DNA of 64,000 nucleotides from Chitinophaga rupis (GCF_900109685.1 NZ_FOBB01000005.1:62001-126000), one strand, 5' to 3'; shown: positions 34,159 to 43,725, counted from the stretch's first letter. The notes: a model not told the origin generated them from the letters alone. Numbers and translations are program-made.

Positions 34159-35176
34159 GCCATCCCAGCCCGGGAGCTACATGCTCCAATATCGAAGAAA
34201 GCACGTGTACATTATAATCCACACCTAATGTATTGGGAATTGTCAGGAGAACGGTATCTGCTTCCCGGATAGCCTCATCCTGTGCCAATTCTTTGATCAG
34301 CTGATCCGGTTCTGCAGCATAGCTCCGGCCAAAAATGGCACGTCTGTCTGCCTCCAGGGTGCCTATCTGATCTTTGCTGCCAGACTGCTGTCCAAAATAA
34401 TGCCGGTCCTGATCATTTACCAATGCAAAAATGGACCGGCTTACAGACACCCTGGGTTCACGTTGGTGACCTGCTTCTTTCCACGCTTGTTTAAACAAAC
34501 GGATCTGTTTGGCCTGTTGTATATGAAACGGTTTACCACTTTCATCAAATTTCAGGGTAGAGCTTTGCAGGTTCATGCCGGTTTTACCTGCCCAGATTGC
34601 GGTAGCATCGGAACCTGAGCCCCACCAAATGCGATCTTGTAAGCCGGGGGAAAACGGCTCCAAACGTAATAGCCCGGGAGGGTTGGGGAACATAGGATTG
34701 GGGTTGGGTTCGGCAAATCCTTTGCCTTTCAGCTGCTCAAAAAATTCAAGCCCTTTCCGCCGGCCCATATCTGCATCTGTTTCCCCTGCGGCAGGCTCAT
34801 AGCCAAAGTGGCGCCAACCGTCGATTACCTGTTCGGGCGACCCCCTGCTGATGCCTAATTGCAGACGACCGCGGGAAATTAAATCTGCAGCGCCGGCATC
34901 TTCCACCATATACAGTGGATTTTCGTACCGCATATCAATAACGCCAGTTCCGATTTCAATTTTGCTGGTTTTGGCACCAATAGCCGCTAATAAAGGGAAG
35001 GGAGACGCCAGTTGTCTGGCAAAATGATGTACCCGAAAATAGGCGCCGTCAATACCTAATTCTTCCGCTGCTACTGCCAAATCAATAGATTGAAGCAAGG
35101 TGTCGCCCGCCGTTTTTGTGCTATACGCTGGATGGTTCGCCCAATGACCGAACGATAAAAATCCGATTTTTTTCAT
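34154..35176 (-). CDS. LLM-class flavin-dependent oxidoreductase
   Basis: A 340-residue luciferase-like monooxygenase. The N-terminal FLSFGHWANHPAYSTKTAG, LGIDGAYFRVHHFARQLASP, IEIGTGVIDMRYENPLYMVE and the RGRLQLGISRGSPEQVIDGW motif are typical of the family. It uses FMNH2 or a F420-like flavin and O2 on an unknown substrate. It is the first gene of a pair with the FMO-like gene. A perfect 10-bp palindrome lies about 145 bp upstream (35319-35341), probably a regulatory site. Confidence 0.9.
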   Translation of the reverse strand: MKKIGFLSFGHWANHPAYSTKTAGDTLLQSIDLAVAAEELGIDGAYFRVHHFARQLASPFPLLAAIGAKTSKIEIGTGVIDMRYENPLYMVEDAGAADLISRGRLQLGISRGSPEQVIDGWRHFGYEPAAGETDADMGRRKGLEFFEQLKGKGFAEPNPNPMFPNPPGLLRLEPFSPGLQDRIWWGSGSDATAIWAGKTGMNLQSSTLKFDESGKPFHIQQAKQIRLFKQAWKEAGHQREPRVSVSRSIFALVNDQDRHYFGQQSGSKDQIGTLEADRRAIFGRSYAAEPDQLIKELAQDEAIREADTVLLTIPNTLGVDYNVHVLSSILEHVAPGLGWR

Positions 35177-35318
35177 CTGTTTATTTATTTCCTCTGTGCC
35201 GTGATGAGCTCATCCCGGGATCAGTATATTATCCTCAAATGTAGTAAATGCCAACATCTTTAAATAATGCAGATAGCCTTTCAATAAATTTTTACTTAAG
35301 GAGTTTAATAGTACAAAT

Positions 35319-35341
35319 GTGCACTGCATTTTGCAGTGCAC
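35319..35341 (-). promoter_or_regulatory. Perfect palindrome upstream of the LLM/FMO pair, likely repressor operator
   Basis: GTGCACTGCA - TTT - TGCAGTGCAC (10-bp arms). On the minus strand it sits between a TTTG (-33-like) and CACATTTG (-7-like), so a bound repressor would block the promoter. No cognate regulator gene (such as HxlR/TetR) is found next to it. Confidence 0.6.
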
Positions 35342-35463
35342 TCAAAGCCTATCAAAAAATGTGAATTTCATTAATTGTTGCCTGCTTCAGTAGATAGGAA
35401 TTAGCCGGGAAAGTATGCTGATCAGGCTCTTCTTCGTATTTTACAAGAAAATCATTTTTTGTA

Positions 35464-36037
35464 ATGAAGAACTTTGTCTTGTTAAGTATTATACAACTCT
35501 TCGTATGGCATAGTACGTTTGCACAATCTGTACAACAGCGGGCATTTGAATTCAAAACTAGTGATAATGTTAAGCTTTATGTGAAAGTTGCAGGTATAAG
35601 AAGGAACTTTTAGGTGAAAATACGGGCGTATCCGCTATGCTCAGCAGGGACAGTCTTTGCAATTAAATTTGGAGAAAATGGCTGCGCTCCGTAAACGTGG
35701 CTTAGCGTACAAGCTACTATCGGAAGATACGGCGACTATTCAAAAACAAATGGCTGTGGATGACTACGAGCATTCACAGGATTTTGCAATGGCCGTTCTA
35801 TTTAAGCAAAAGCAATATCCCGAATATACAAAAGACTACATAGCCTTTACACAGCAACTAAAAATACCAGTACTTATTATTGCCGGAACAGCGGACCATG
35901 CAGTGGGCATAAAAGGTTACAAAACTTTTGCTTTCCCGGAAAAAACAGTGCGTGAGATAGAAGGAGGACACCTGCTTTATTATGAAAACAGTGCGGTTTT
36001 TAAGGCTGCAGTTTGCGATTTTGCGCAACAGCATTAA
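35464..36037 (+). pseudogene. Alpha/beta hydrolase gene with internal deletion and frameshift
   Basis: An ATG at 35464 begins a good signal peptide (MKNFVLLSIIQLFVWHSTFA) and the hydrolase opening FEFKTSDNVKLYVKVAG, after which the frame hits a stop near 35613. The C-terminal half resumes in another frame (RYAQQGQSLQLNLEKMAALR) and runs to 36037 with PVLIIAGTADHAVG and EGGHLLYYEN, carrying the acid and the catalytic His. The central part with the nucleophile G-x-S-x-G is missing. The two ends are probably parts of one gene. Confidence 0.7.
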
Positions 36038-36092
36038 GCAATGCATAAGTAATTCCTGTTCCAGCCGGCCATCCATGATCTAAAGCAGGCTG

Positions 36093-36779
36093 TTAACTAT
36101 ATTTCTCTTCAAGCCCGCATAAAACATCAACCAATTTATCCGGGCATTCTCTCATCACATTGTGCCCGCAGTGTATTACTTCCACATGCCAGTCCTTGGA
36201 ATCTTTCAAATTTTCATATTGTTTAACAAAGGGGCTTGGTTCCCAGCCACTCAGAAAAATGAATGCACGATTAAGAACCCGTTCATAATCTCCATTCAAA
36301 CGTAAACTTTGCATGAATGTTGCCAGCGGATGTGGTCTTCTCCGGTCGTCTGCCCCTGGCGGAACTTCAACAGCGAAACCATCCTTGCCCGCTCCGGCTA
36401 CAAAACGTTGCCTGTACATTTCAGTGGTAAGGCTCCAGCAGGAATCTCCATCCTTGGGAATGTAAGCATCAATATAAACAAGGGCATAGATCCTTTCCGG
36501 AATTTTATCTGCCACGCCTGTAATAACTAATCCGGCATAGCTATGGCCGCATAAGATCACATTCGTGATATCTTCTGTTACAAGCTTGTCTATTACGAAT
36601 TGAATATGTGTATCTAAATTTATTATCCTGTTTTGGATCCCGGGTTGTGATTCAAGACCTGGTAAGGTTAATGAAATACATTTTTTTCCCAGCTGCTCCA
36701 GTTTATTAGTTATTGGATCGTAAGCCCAGCCACCGTGCCATCCTCCGGGAATAAAGACGTATGTTTTTTCATTTTGCAT
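36093..36779 (-). CDS. Alpha/beta hydrolase, EstC/salicylate esterase-like
   Basis: A 228-residue hydrolase. YVFIPGGWHGGWAYDPITNK gives the oxyanion loop H-G-G, GHSYAGLVI the nucleophile elbow with Ser, and the catalytic His is in VIHCGHNVMRECPDKL. This pattern fits the plant MES-like/EstC branch acting on small esters. The longest frame begins at 36878, but the ATG at 36779 (MQNEKTYVFIPGG) gives the family N-terminus. It has no signal peptide. Its physiological substrate is unknown. Confidence 0.83.
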   Translation of the reverse strand: MQNEKTYVFIPGGWHGGWAYDPITNKLEQLGKKCISLTLPGLESQPGIQNRIINLDTHIQFVIDKLVTEDITNVILCGHSYAGLVITGVADKIPERIYALVYIDAYIPKDGDSCWSLTTEMYRQRFVAGAGKDGFAVEVPPGADDRRRPHPLATFMQSLRLNGDYERVLNRAFIFLSGWEPSPFVKQYENLKDSKDWHVEVIHCGHNVMRECPDKLVDVLCGLEEKYS

Positions 36780-36891
36780 AATGGGTAAGTTCAACAGTTT
36801 CGCAAGATAAATAAAATACCACACTCTGAATGGCCTGAACAGCTGCAACTTATCTACCTCAAAGCTGCACTTACCCATTATACAGAATCAT

Positions 36892-38739
36892 TTAATTCTT
36901 GATGAATTTTTTAACGATCGTCTTATGATCCCTGCTGATTACAATGGTGTATAAGCCTGGTTTTAGCGTAGATACATCAATGCTATTACCTGAAACCACT
37001 GTATTTATTACGGGCTGTCCGAGCACATTAAAAATAGCTGCTTTGGCTCCGCTAAGCTCCCCGGAAGAAAAGAAGATAGCCTGTGTTACCGGGCTGGGAT
37101 AGATGGTTAGCTCATTCTTAGTGCTCAGCATCTTTTTTTCTACAGATGCCATCCTTGCTGCTGTTGGTACCAGCTTCCATTGCCCGCATAGCTGGCTGTT
37201 ATTACCCCACTGACGAACATTTGCGCCATTTGATGAACTCGCATCTGCTACTTCTACTACTTTACCACTATGTTTGGGAATAATTTTATAGTGTCCATCT
37301 GTTGTGCCTACCAGCACAAATTGCTGATTAAAACCGCTTACGTAATCCCATTGATGTACATTTGCACCCTCGTCTTTACTCACTCCATCCACATCTACTG
37401 ATTTGCCACTGGCTACTACATTGATCCTGTACGTTCCATCACCCAAGTGCGTTAGCTGAAACTGTTGATTATTGCCTCCTGCATATTCCCACTGCTGAAT
37501 GTTTCCGCCATTCTCCTGAATATGTTCCGCTGCCAGGTCCATATATTTTCCGCTGTTCCGGTTTTGGATAAAATAGGTACCTGCTAAACCGGTTACCCCG
37601 GCTGTTCGTATGCGTAAGGAGGAAACTTTATCATTTAACCCATCTGCAACAAGACAGCTTACATTCCCGCTATATGTTTTAGAATTACCACTGAAATTTG
37701 CGTCGTCATAAAGCGTTACCTGAAATCCTTCCGCTACTGTGAGACTTGATAGCAGGTCGTTTTGTATGCCTAAGGACTGCAGCCTGTTCAGATCATAGTC
37801 GCCTACTTCCAATCCATTGGCAAAACCCTTAAAATCACAGTCATTGTAAAAGTTTGCAACCTCTTTCAGATTTTTAGTGCGGATACCGAAGATTGTGTTC
37901 ACCCTGTTTGCCAGTTCCTGAAGATTAATATTGTTGTCATTATATACCCAGTAAAATCCTCCTTTGGAGTTGCAATTGTTTTTAGCTCGGGTCATTTTGT
38001 CGGTTACCGTATTTCCATTCTCATAATTCAGGTCACCTGTATGCAGTTCAATATTGTTGATGTTCCAATCACATGGATTGTTGCCGGCTCCTCCCTCATA
38101 CCATTGTAAATAGATCTTATCAACGGCACCACTGCGCTGGTTGTTAACATTGGTAGCCAAACTTTGCCAGTATGGCTTGTTCATATAAGGGGCAAGCGTA
38201 GTCTTATATCCAATGTCAGCCAGCATAATGTGGAAAGCGGTAGCAGAATTAACATCATAGGCCTCTTCATCATCGTTATTGATCGCATCTATGGACGGTA
38301 TAGCCGTTTTCAGGGCTTTGAAATTACGGTAAAGGATACCCGAAGTACCTGTACCCTGACTATTAACCAGGTTTCTGATATTCGTGTAAGAGTGGCTTCC
38401 CCAGCCGCCAATGCATGTTTCCACCCTGTTTATAGAGGTGACGCCGGTTTTCAGCGCAGTTACATCAGCAATGTAGTTAGGATTGGTAGAGCCGAAAACG
38501 TAAGATCCGTTTGAGCAGATGGTTTGTCCGTCGGTAGTCAGGTCACCGTTCGCTTCAACAGTGACGTTAAAGAGTATTACATAGGTAAACCCCGAAGCTT
38601 TTAAGTCAGCCACGGTATGCGTTCTTTCCCTACGGAAATGCCCGCCGACATAAATGCCTGACTGGGCGAATGCAGATTCGCTTACTAATACAATGATCAG
38701 CAGAAAAAGTACAGATAGGATTTTAGAATTAGTGCTCAT
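36892..38739 (-). CDS. Secreted GH18-like protein with crystallin, ricin-lectin and T9SS sorting modules
   Basis: A 615-residue exported multi-domain protein. The signal peptide (LFLLIIVLVSESAFA) is followed by a TIM-barrel-like region of about 300 residues with IDAINNDDEE at 150-159. This is a GH18-type D-x-x-D-x-D-x-E line with Asn154 for the second Asp but Asp156 and Glu158 kept. Next come a beta/gamma-crystallin unit (VTLYDDANFSGNSKTY) and a ricin B-like trefoil with three Q-W repeats (IQQWEY, VHQWDY, VRQWGN). It ends in a type A T9SS sorting domain (ELTIYPSPVTQ onward). It probably binds and acts on chitin-like or glycoprotein glycans outside the cell. Confidence 0.82.
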   Translation of the reverse strand: MSTNSKILSVLFLLIIVLVSESAFAQSGIYVGGHFRRERTHTVADLKASGFTYVILFNVTVEANGDLTTDGQTICSNGSYVFGSTNPNYIADVTALKTGVTSINRVETCIGGWGSHSYTNIRNLVNSQGTGTSGILYRNFKALKTAIPSIDAINNDDEEAYDVNSATAFHIMLADIGYKTTLAPYMNKPYWQSLATNVNNQRSGAVDKIYLQWYEGGAGNNPCDWNINNIELHTGDLNYENGNTVTDKMTRAKNNCNSKGGFYWVYNDNNINLQELANRVNTIFGIRTKNLKEVANFYNDCDFKGFANGLEVGDYDLNRLQSLGIQNDLLSSLTVAEGFQVTLYDDANFSGNSKTYSGNVSCLVADGLNDKVSSLRIRTAGVTGLAGTYFIQNRNSGKYMDLAAEHIQENGGNIQQWEYAGGNNQQFQLTHLGDGTYRINVVASGKSVDVDGVSKDEGANVHQWDYVSGFNQQFVLVGTTDGHYKIIPKHSGKVVEVADASSSNGANVRQWGNNSQLCGQWKLVPTAARMASVEKKMLSTKNELTIYPSPVTQAIFFSSGELSGAKAAIFNVLGQPVINTVVSGNSIDVSTLKPGLYTIVISRDHKTIVKKFIKN

Positions 38740-38908
38740 AATTAATATGGTTTTTTAGGAAGTAACATGAATTTTATTAGCTAAAAGGGTGAATGCGAAA
38801 AGCGATCGTTCGGAACCGGGCATGGGTGAACACAAAGGCTTTGAGCGCGCCTCAGTTATTTGACGTGGTTTTCAGATTATGGCAAAGGATAACCATTCAA
38901 CAAAGTAT

Positions 38909-40915
38909 CTACAGGCGCAGCAGTTTTATTGTGCTGGTCAGCCTTCTGCTATTCTCATCATAAATATTTAACAGGTACAATCCTTTGCTCAAAGGTGTAC
39001 TGACAGTCACCGCTACGCGGCCCTGGTTTACCACCCGCTGAGTATATACCACCCGGCCCTGCTGATCGAGCAGCGACAGAATAAATGCTCCTTCAGGAGA
39101 CAGCCCGGTCAGGGTAAACTGTTGGCTAAAGGGATTAGGCGATATGCTGAGATGTTCCTGCGTGAATACGCCGCTTTTCTGCTGCGACATTGTCATGAGC
39201 GGCTGTTGGGTTGTAACGGTAAAGTTCCGGGAAATGCTGATCGTATCCAGCGGATGCCAGAAAGTTACCCGTAGGTTATGCAAACCTGCTGACAAGGCGC
39301 CCGGATCAATAATAAAGGCGCCGTTGGGGCTTACGGGTAATGCTGTTACGCTATCCAGCAACACCGCTACTTCTGTATGCCAGCGTTCGGGAGGATAGTT
39401 TGCGATCAATATGGTATCAGGGCCGCCGGCCATGCTATACTTGCTTTCCAAGGTGCGAAGGATGGGCGGGGTGTTTAAGATAGGGTATACACGCAGGGTT
39501 ACAGCAGCGTCACTGGTATATGTAAGCCCGTTTGAGCCCTGCCATTGCAGCACATCAAATCCTACAATACCAGGATTGGGTGTGTACTTCATGCTGTCCA
39601 GCTCTGCCCTGGTTATTTCATTGCTCCTTTCCCAGAAAACAGTTTTTCCCTTTACAGTTAACCGGCCCCAGGTTGGCAAAGAAGTAATTTTGATCTTCTC
39701 CAGCTGACCGGCGCCGCTGGCAGGACCTGAGAAATGCTGAATAAAGTCATTCGCTGTAAACTGAATGGAGCTGTTCGCTAATCCCGTTTTATAAAAGGGC
39801 TGAATATGCATCGGCAGCGTGGAATCCGCATGGATGGCATATAAGATAGTATCCTGGCTCAGGAACCAGGCGTTCTGCTGGTTAAAAATGCGCTCGTAGG
39901 GAGTATTGGCGATCAGCTTCTGCGGGCCTGTCCGGGGCGAGTAATATAAACCGCTTGGGTTAAGGTCTCTGTGCACCATTACATCCCCGTTTGGCGACAA
40001 TGCCCTTATAAAAGTAAATGCGTAAGAGTGATACTTACCACCCTGATAGTGAAATGCCTCGCGGGTGTTGCCAACGGAGTCCCGTACATAGGTCCATGAA
40101 TCGGGATAACCTCCATCCTCCCTGACCACATAGGCCAGGTATCCGCCGTTAATACTGTACTGTGTTCTATCGATTACATAGGTCTCGTCGCCCAGCATGC
40201 GCAGCGTATCTACGCTTGTTCCGTTATATAACACCAGCGTGCTTAGACCTTCCTGTGATATGGCCAAGATCTTTCCGTTGTCTGCCACCGGCATCCTGAA
40301 AGTAGCATTTCTGCCGGATCGGTCTTTTATGACCTTTCTAACACCGTTTTGCCAGATGTACTGGATCCGCTGGTTATAATCATAGTACACCGCCATACCT
40401 TCCTTAGACATGGCTATATCTGTACCTACGCTATCATCAACTAATGTAACCTGCTGCAGGGCCATGTTTTTAAGGAACAGGGAATCCGTTACCTGAGACG
40501 GTATGGGGCCCTGTCCCCGTACCCAGGCAAGATAGTTACCACTAACCGATAACGTTCTTGCATGGGACTCTACTAATGTCAGCTGGCCCTGCCGCCATTC
40601 ATATACCGCCACAGCATCACTCCCCGTGGCTACGGTGAATAATGCTCCAACGGGCGTTACCCAGGCGGAGTTTGTTTGTCCGGACGCAATTACAAGTCGC
40701 CGCGGAAGGGTAATTACTTCGCTGGTATTTTGCAGGGTGTTGATCAACCGGCAGGTAGAGTCTTTTACAACCAGGAGCCGGTTGTTGCTAAAATCACGAA
40801 TGGTATTTCCTGTCGGTACCGTATAGTATACGGACAGGTACGGATTGGTATTAAGCTGGGCAAACGCAAATGCAACGCATAAAAGGAATACAGCAGTAGC
40901 GTAAATTTGTTTCAT
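38909..40915 (-). CDS. Large secreted protein with T9SS type A sorting domain
   Basis: A 668-residue exported protein. After a signal peptide (IYATAVFLLCVAFAFAQ) comes a long region resembling WD/TolB-like repeats with strand-turn patterns (GKILAISQEGLSTLVLYNG). A cadherin/Ig-like module follows (ITRAELDSMKYTPNPGIVGF), and the C-terminus (LSISPNPFSQQFTLTGLS to STIKLLRL) is a type A T9SS sorting domain. No catalytic motif was recognised. It is probably a cell-surface adhesion or binding protein. Confidence 0.75.
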   Translation of the reverse strand: MKQIYATAVFLLCVAFAFAQLNTNPYLSVYYTVPTGNTIRDFSNNRLLVVKDSTCRLINTLQNTSEVITLPRRLVIASGQTNSAWVTPVGALFTVATGSDAVAVYEWRQGQLTLVESHARTLSVSGNYLAWVRGQGPIPSQVTDSLFLKNMALQQVTLVDDSVGTDIAMSKEGMAVYYDYNQRIQYIWQNGVRKVIKDRSGRNATFRMPVADNGKILAISQEGLSTLVLYNGTSVDTLRMLGDETYVIDRTQYSINGGYLAYVVREDGGYPDSWTYVRDSVGNTREAFHYQGGKYHSYAFTFIRALSPNGDVMVHRDLNPSGLYYSPRTGPQKLIANTPYERIFNQQNAWFLSQDTILYAIHADSTLPMHIQPFYKTGLANSSIQFTANDFIQHFSGPASGAGQLEKIKITSLPTWGRLTVKGKTVFWERSNEITRAELDSMKYTPNPGIVGFDVLQWQGSNGLTYTSDAAVTLRVYPILNTPPILRTLESKYSMAGGPDTILIANYPPERWHTEVAVLLDSVTALPVSPNGAFIIDPGALSAGLHNLRVTFWHPLDTISISRNFTVTTQQPLMTMSQQKSGVFTQEHLSISPNPFSQQFTLTGLSPEGAFILSLLDQQGRVVYTQRVVNQGRVAVTVSTPLSKGLYLLNIYDENSRRLTSTIKLLRL

Positions 40916-41094
40916 AGCTGAGATACGTGGTTTAATGGTTTCGCAAAAGATTGATAAACAAACGGGTCCGGGTTTTAATTCACTGAATCAGGGTTTAATT
41001 ACTTCGAGAATATACAATAAATTATACATTTCTGCCTCTTCTTTTTTAACGGTTCCTCTATTCAGGAATACAGCCCGCAGGCGCCCTGCGGCCG

Positions 41095-41131
41095 CAAAAA
41101 AACAGGCGGCAGGAAACCCTGCCGCCTGTCA
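41095..41131 (-). terminator. Rho-independent terminator of the FtsX permease gene
   Basis: ACAGGCGGCAGG and CCTGCCGCCTGT (41103-41129) form a 12-bp stem, followed on the minus strand by T6. Confidence 0.85.
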
Positions 41132-41152
41132 GATTGTTAGCTGATATTTTTA

Positions 41153-43552
41153 TCAATCCGCTTTTAAACTGTTTACAGGGTTCATCATGGCTGCCCTGAT
41201 GGCTTGCGAGCTAACGGTTATCAGCGCTATCACCAGTGCCGCCATACCTCCGGCCGCAAACACTCCCCAGTTAATATCTATCCGGTTCACGAAATTATTG
41301 AGCCAGTTATGCATGAAATACCATACCAGCGGGGCTGCTATCACAAACGCGATACCTATGAGCAGGATAAACTCCTTTGAGAAAAGGTATACAATATGAG
41401 CGGGCGTTGCTCCCAGCACTTTGCGCACACCTACTTCCTTTATACGCTGTACTGCCATGAATGATGCCAGGCCGTATAAGCCCAGGCAGCTGAGGAATAT
41501 GGCTATGCCTGCAAAGATCTCGTACAAATGTGCCAGCTGGCGTTCTTCCTTATAATATTCCGCTATCCGCTGGTCCAGGAACTGGTATTCGAAGATCTGT
41601 TCGGGGAAGTTCTCATTCCAGAGCTTTTCAATAGCTTTTAGCGAAGCCTGTACGTCCGCACCGGCGGCCAGTCTTACGCCCACGCTGTTGAAACGCCGTT
41701 TTATGTTGCTCATGAATACGGGCGCCACGGCCTCTTTCAGCGTACCGGCGGCAAAATCCCGGACCACTCCTACAATCGGGCCTTTGATCTGGCCGTTCCA
41801 TACATCTATATCTTTATTGAGCACGTCTGCTGGTTTCAAACCTAGTTTTTTCACCAGTGTTTCGTTCACCAGGAACTCGCGTACGGAATCTGTTCGGGTG
41901 AGGTTGCGGCCTGCTACGAGTTTGATATCGTAGGTGTTGAGATAGTTATAATCCACCCAGCGCGTGATGGATGGGAATTTGGTTTCCTCCGCCTGGTGAT
42001 CAAATTTAAAGCCTGTCCACCAGTTACCATCATTGGAAGGCGCTGCATTGGAAAAGCTCAGCTCCTGTATGCCTTTGATCTGCTGCAGCTGGTCCCGGAG
42101 GTAAGCAATCTTTGCATTGCCTGCGCTGTCGTTACGGAAAGGTACATTCACAATGGCATCCCGGGTAAAACCCATGGATTGTTTGTTAAAGTAATTCATT
42201 TGCTGCAGGATGATGAGCGTGCCAATGATCAATGCCTGTGCAATGATAAACTGGAAAACCACCAGGCTACGGCGCAGGGAAACGCCGCCGGTCTTTTTGC
42301 TGGCTGCTATCTTGCTCTTCAACGCATTAATGGGATTGAATGCCGACACAACGATGGAAGGGTAGAAGCCTGCCAGAAAGGTAACGGCCAGGAAGATGGC
42401 AAACAGTAATGCATACACGTTGTAGGCAACCAGCATACCTGGGCCCAAAGGCAGGTCCATGATCCTGCTGATGAACGGAAGCACGCACAATGCCAATACC
42501 ACGGCCAGCAGGAGAGAAGTCAGCACCAGCATGGCAGTTTCAGACAGGAATTGTATTTTCAGCTGCCAGCGGTTACTACCAAGTACCTTGCGTACCCCAA
42601 TCTCACGGGTGCGGTTCACCGCCTGTGCGGTGGCCAGGTTAACGAAGTTCACACAGGCAATGAGCAAAATAAATGCGGCGATCATCCACAGCATCCTTAT
42701 TCTTTCAGGTGATGCCACACGGCCAATAAAGTTCGACGTGCGGTTATCTGAATGCACGCCAGCCAGCGACTGCAGCATATGCGTGTTTTTGTTCTTCGGA
42801 TCTTTGTATTTTTTCGAGAAGGCGATCAGCTGCTGGTTGATCTTTGCCTCATCCTGCCCCGGAGGCAGCAGCACATAGCAATTATGAACGTCGTCTATCG
42901 TTACCCAATCCTTTATCTCGTTTATTTTAAGCATGGCATAAGTTGCCACCATATCAAACTGGAACTCTGTGTTCTTAGGCGGATCATCCAGTATGCCCGT
43001 TATCGTTAGATTGAACTGCTGGTCAAGCTTGATAACCTGTCCCATGGCCTTGTGCCAATCGCCAAAATATTTTTCTGCAGTGGAACGTGCCAGCACGGTG
43101 GAATTAGGATCGTTCAACGCGGTGGCTTTGTTCCCTGCCAGCCATTTGTAATCAAATATGTCAAAGAAGGAGGGTTGCAGATAATATACCAGTGGTTTGA
43201 ATTTCTTCTGAATGTTGCCGTGCACGTCTTCCAGTGTTACCAGCCTTTTACCCATTTGCAGAATACCGGTTACCTTTAACCCGGGGAAATCGTTTTGCAG
43301 CGCAGTAGGCACAGGGAAGGGCACCGCCGGTGTGTAGTTGATCTTGCCACTTTCTTCCGGCATTACCGTAAGCACTCTATAGATACGGTCTTTCTTCGTA
43401 TGGAACATATCGAAGCTTTGCTCGTATTGAATGATCACATAGATCACCAGGCAAACGGTGATGCCCAGGGTAAGGCCGGTAATGTTGAGAAATGCATAGC
43501 GCTTGTTGCGCCACAGGCTCCGGAAAGCGGTTTTAAGGTAATTCTTCAGCAT
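41153..43552 (-). CDS. Full-size FtsX/MacB-like ABC transporter permease
   Basis: A 799-residue permease with two MacB_PCD/FtsX halves. Hydrophobic segments occur near residue 20 (AFLNITGLTLGITVCLVIYV), in a triple around 280-430 (WMIAAFILLIACVNFVNLAT), then a second helix near 430 and three at the C-terminus (FAGIAIFLSCLGLYGLASFM). The R-T-R-E-I-G-V-R-K-V-L-G-A loop occurs twice (NRTREIGVRKVLGSNRWQ; IKEVGVRKVLGATPAHI). It probably exports an unknown substrate with a separate ATPase. ATG 43552 is preceded by CCTCC-like purine-rich sequence and gives MLKNYLKTAFRSL. It is divergent from the membrane AraC gene. Confidence 0.92.
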   Translation of the reverse strand: MLKNYLKTAFRSLWRNKRYAFLNITGLTLGITVCLVIYVIIQYEQSFDMFHTKKDRIYRVLTVMPEESGKINYTPAVPFPVPTALQNDFPGLKVTGILQMGKRLVTLEDVHGNIQKKFKPLVYYLQPSFFDIFDYKWLAGNKATALNDPNSTVLARSTAEKYFGDWHKAMGQVIKLDQQFNLTITGILDDPPKNTEFQFDMVATYAMLKINEIKDWVTIDDVHNCYVLLPPGQDEAKINQQLIAFSKKYKDPKNKNTHMLQSLAGVHSDNRTSNFIGRVASPERIRMLWMIAAFILLIACVNFVNLATAQAVNRTREIGVRKVLGSNRWQLKIQFLSETAMLVLTSLLLAVVLALCVLPFISRIMDLPLGPGMLVAYNVYALLFAIFLAVTFLAGFYPSIVVSAFNPINALKSKIAASKKTGGVSLRRSLVVFQFIIAQALIIGTLIILQQMNYFNKQSMGFTRDAIVNVPFRNDSAGNAKIAYLRDQLQQIKGIQELSFSNAAPSNDGNWWTGFKFDHQAEETKFPSITRWVDYNYLNTYDIKLVAGRNLTRTDSVREFLVNETLVKKLGLKPADVLNKDIDVWNGQIKGPIVGVVRDFAAGTLKEAVAPVFMSNIKRRFNSVGVRLAAGADVQASLKAIEKLWNENFPEQIFEYQFLDQRIAEYYKEERQLAHLYEIFAGIAIFLSCLGLYGLASFMAVQRIKEVGVRKVLGATPAHIVYLFSKEFILLIGIAFVIAAPLVWYFMHNWLNNFVNRIDINWGVFAAGGMAALVIALITVSSQAIRAAMMNPVNSLKAD

Positions 43553-43647
43553 ACAGGAGGGGATTATTGCGGGTGCATATCGCAAAAACAATACAAGAAT
43601 AATAAGGTGTTCATTTTTAATTATTTATGATACGGTTACTAAATGGA

Positions 43648-43686
43648 AATGTCCGCTTTTGACATTATAATGTCCGCTTCCGGACA
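43648..43686. promoter_or_regulatory. Phased direct repeats and palindrome, candidate AraC-type operator
   Basis: AATGTCCGCTT occurs at 43648 and 43669, exactly 21 bp apart (two helical turns). Between and over them are the palindromes GACATTATAATGTC (43661-43674) and TGTCCGCTTCCGGACA (43671-43686). The site lies in the gap between the divergent permease and AraC genes. Confidence 0.7.
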
Positions 43687-43725
43687 ATCCAATAATCCCT
43701 ATCTTTAAAACCCAAATTCCCGGCT

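Noticed and set aside
41996..42878. Plus-strand open frames inside the FtsX permease gene
   Set aside because: The antisense frames have no starts or motifs that outweigh the permease.
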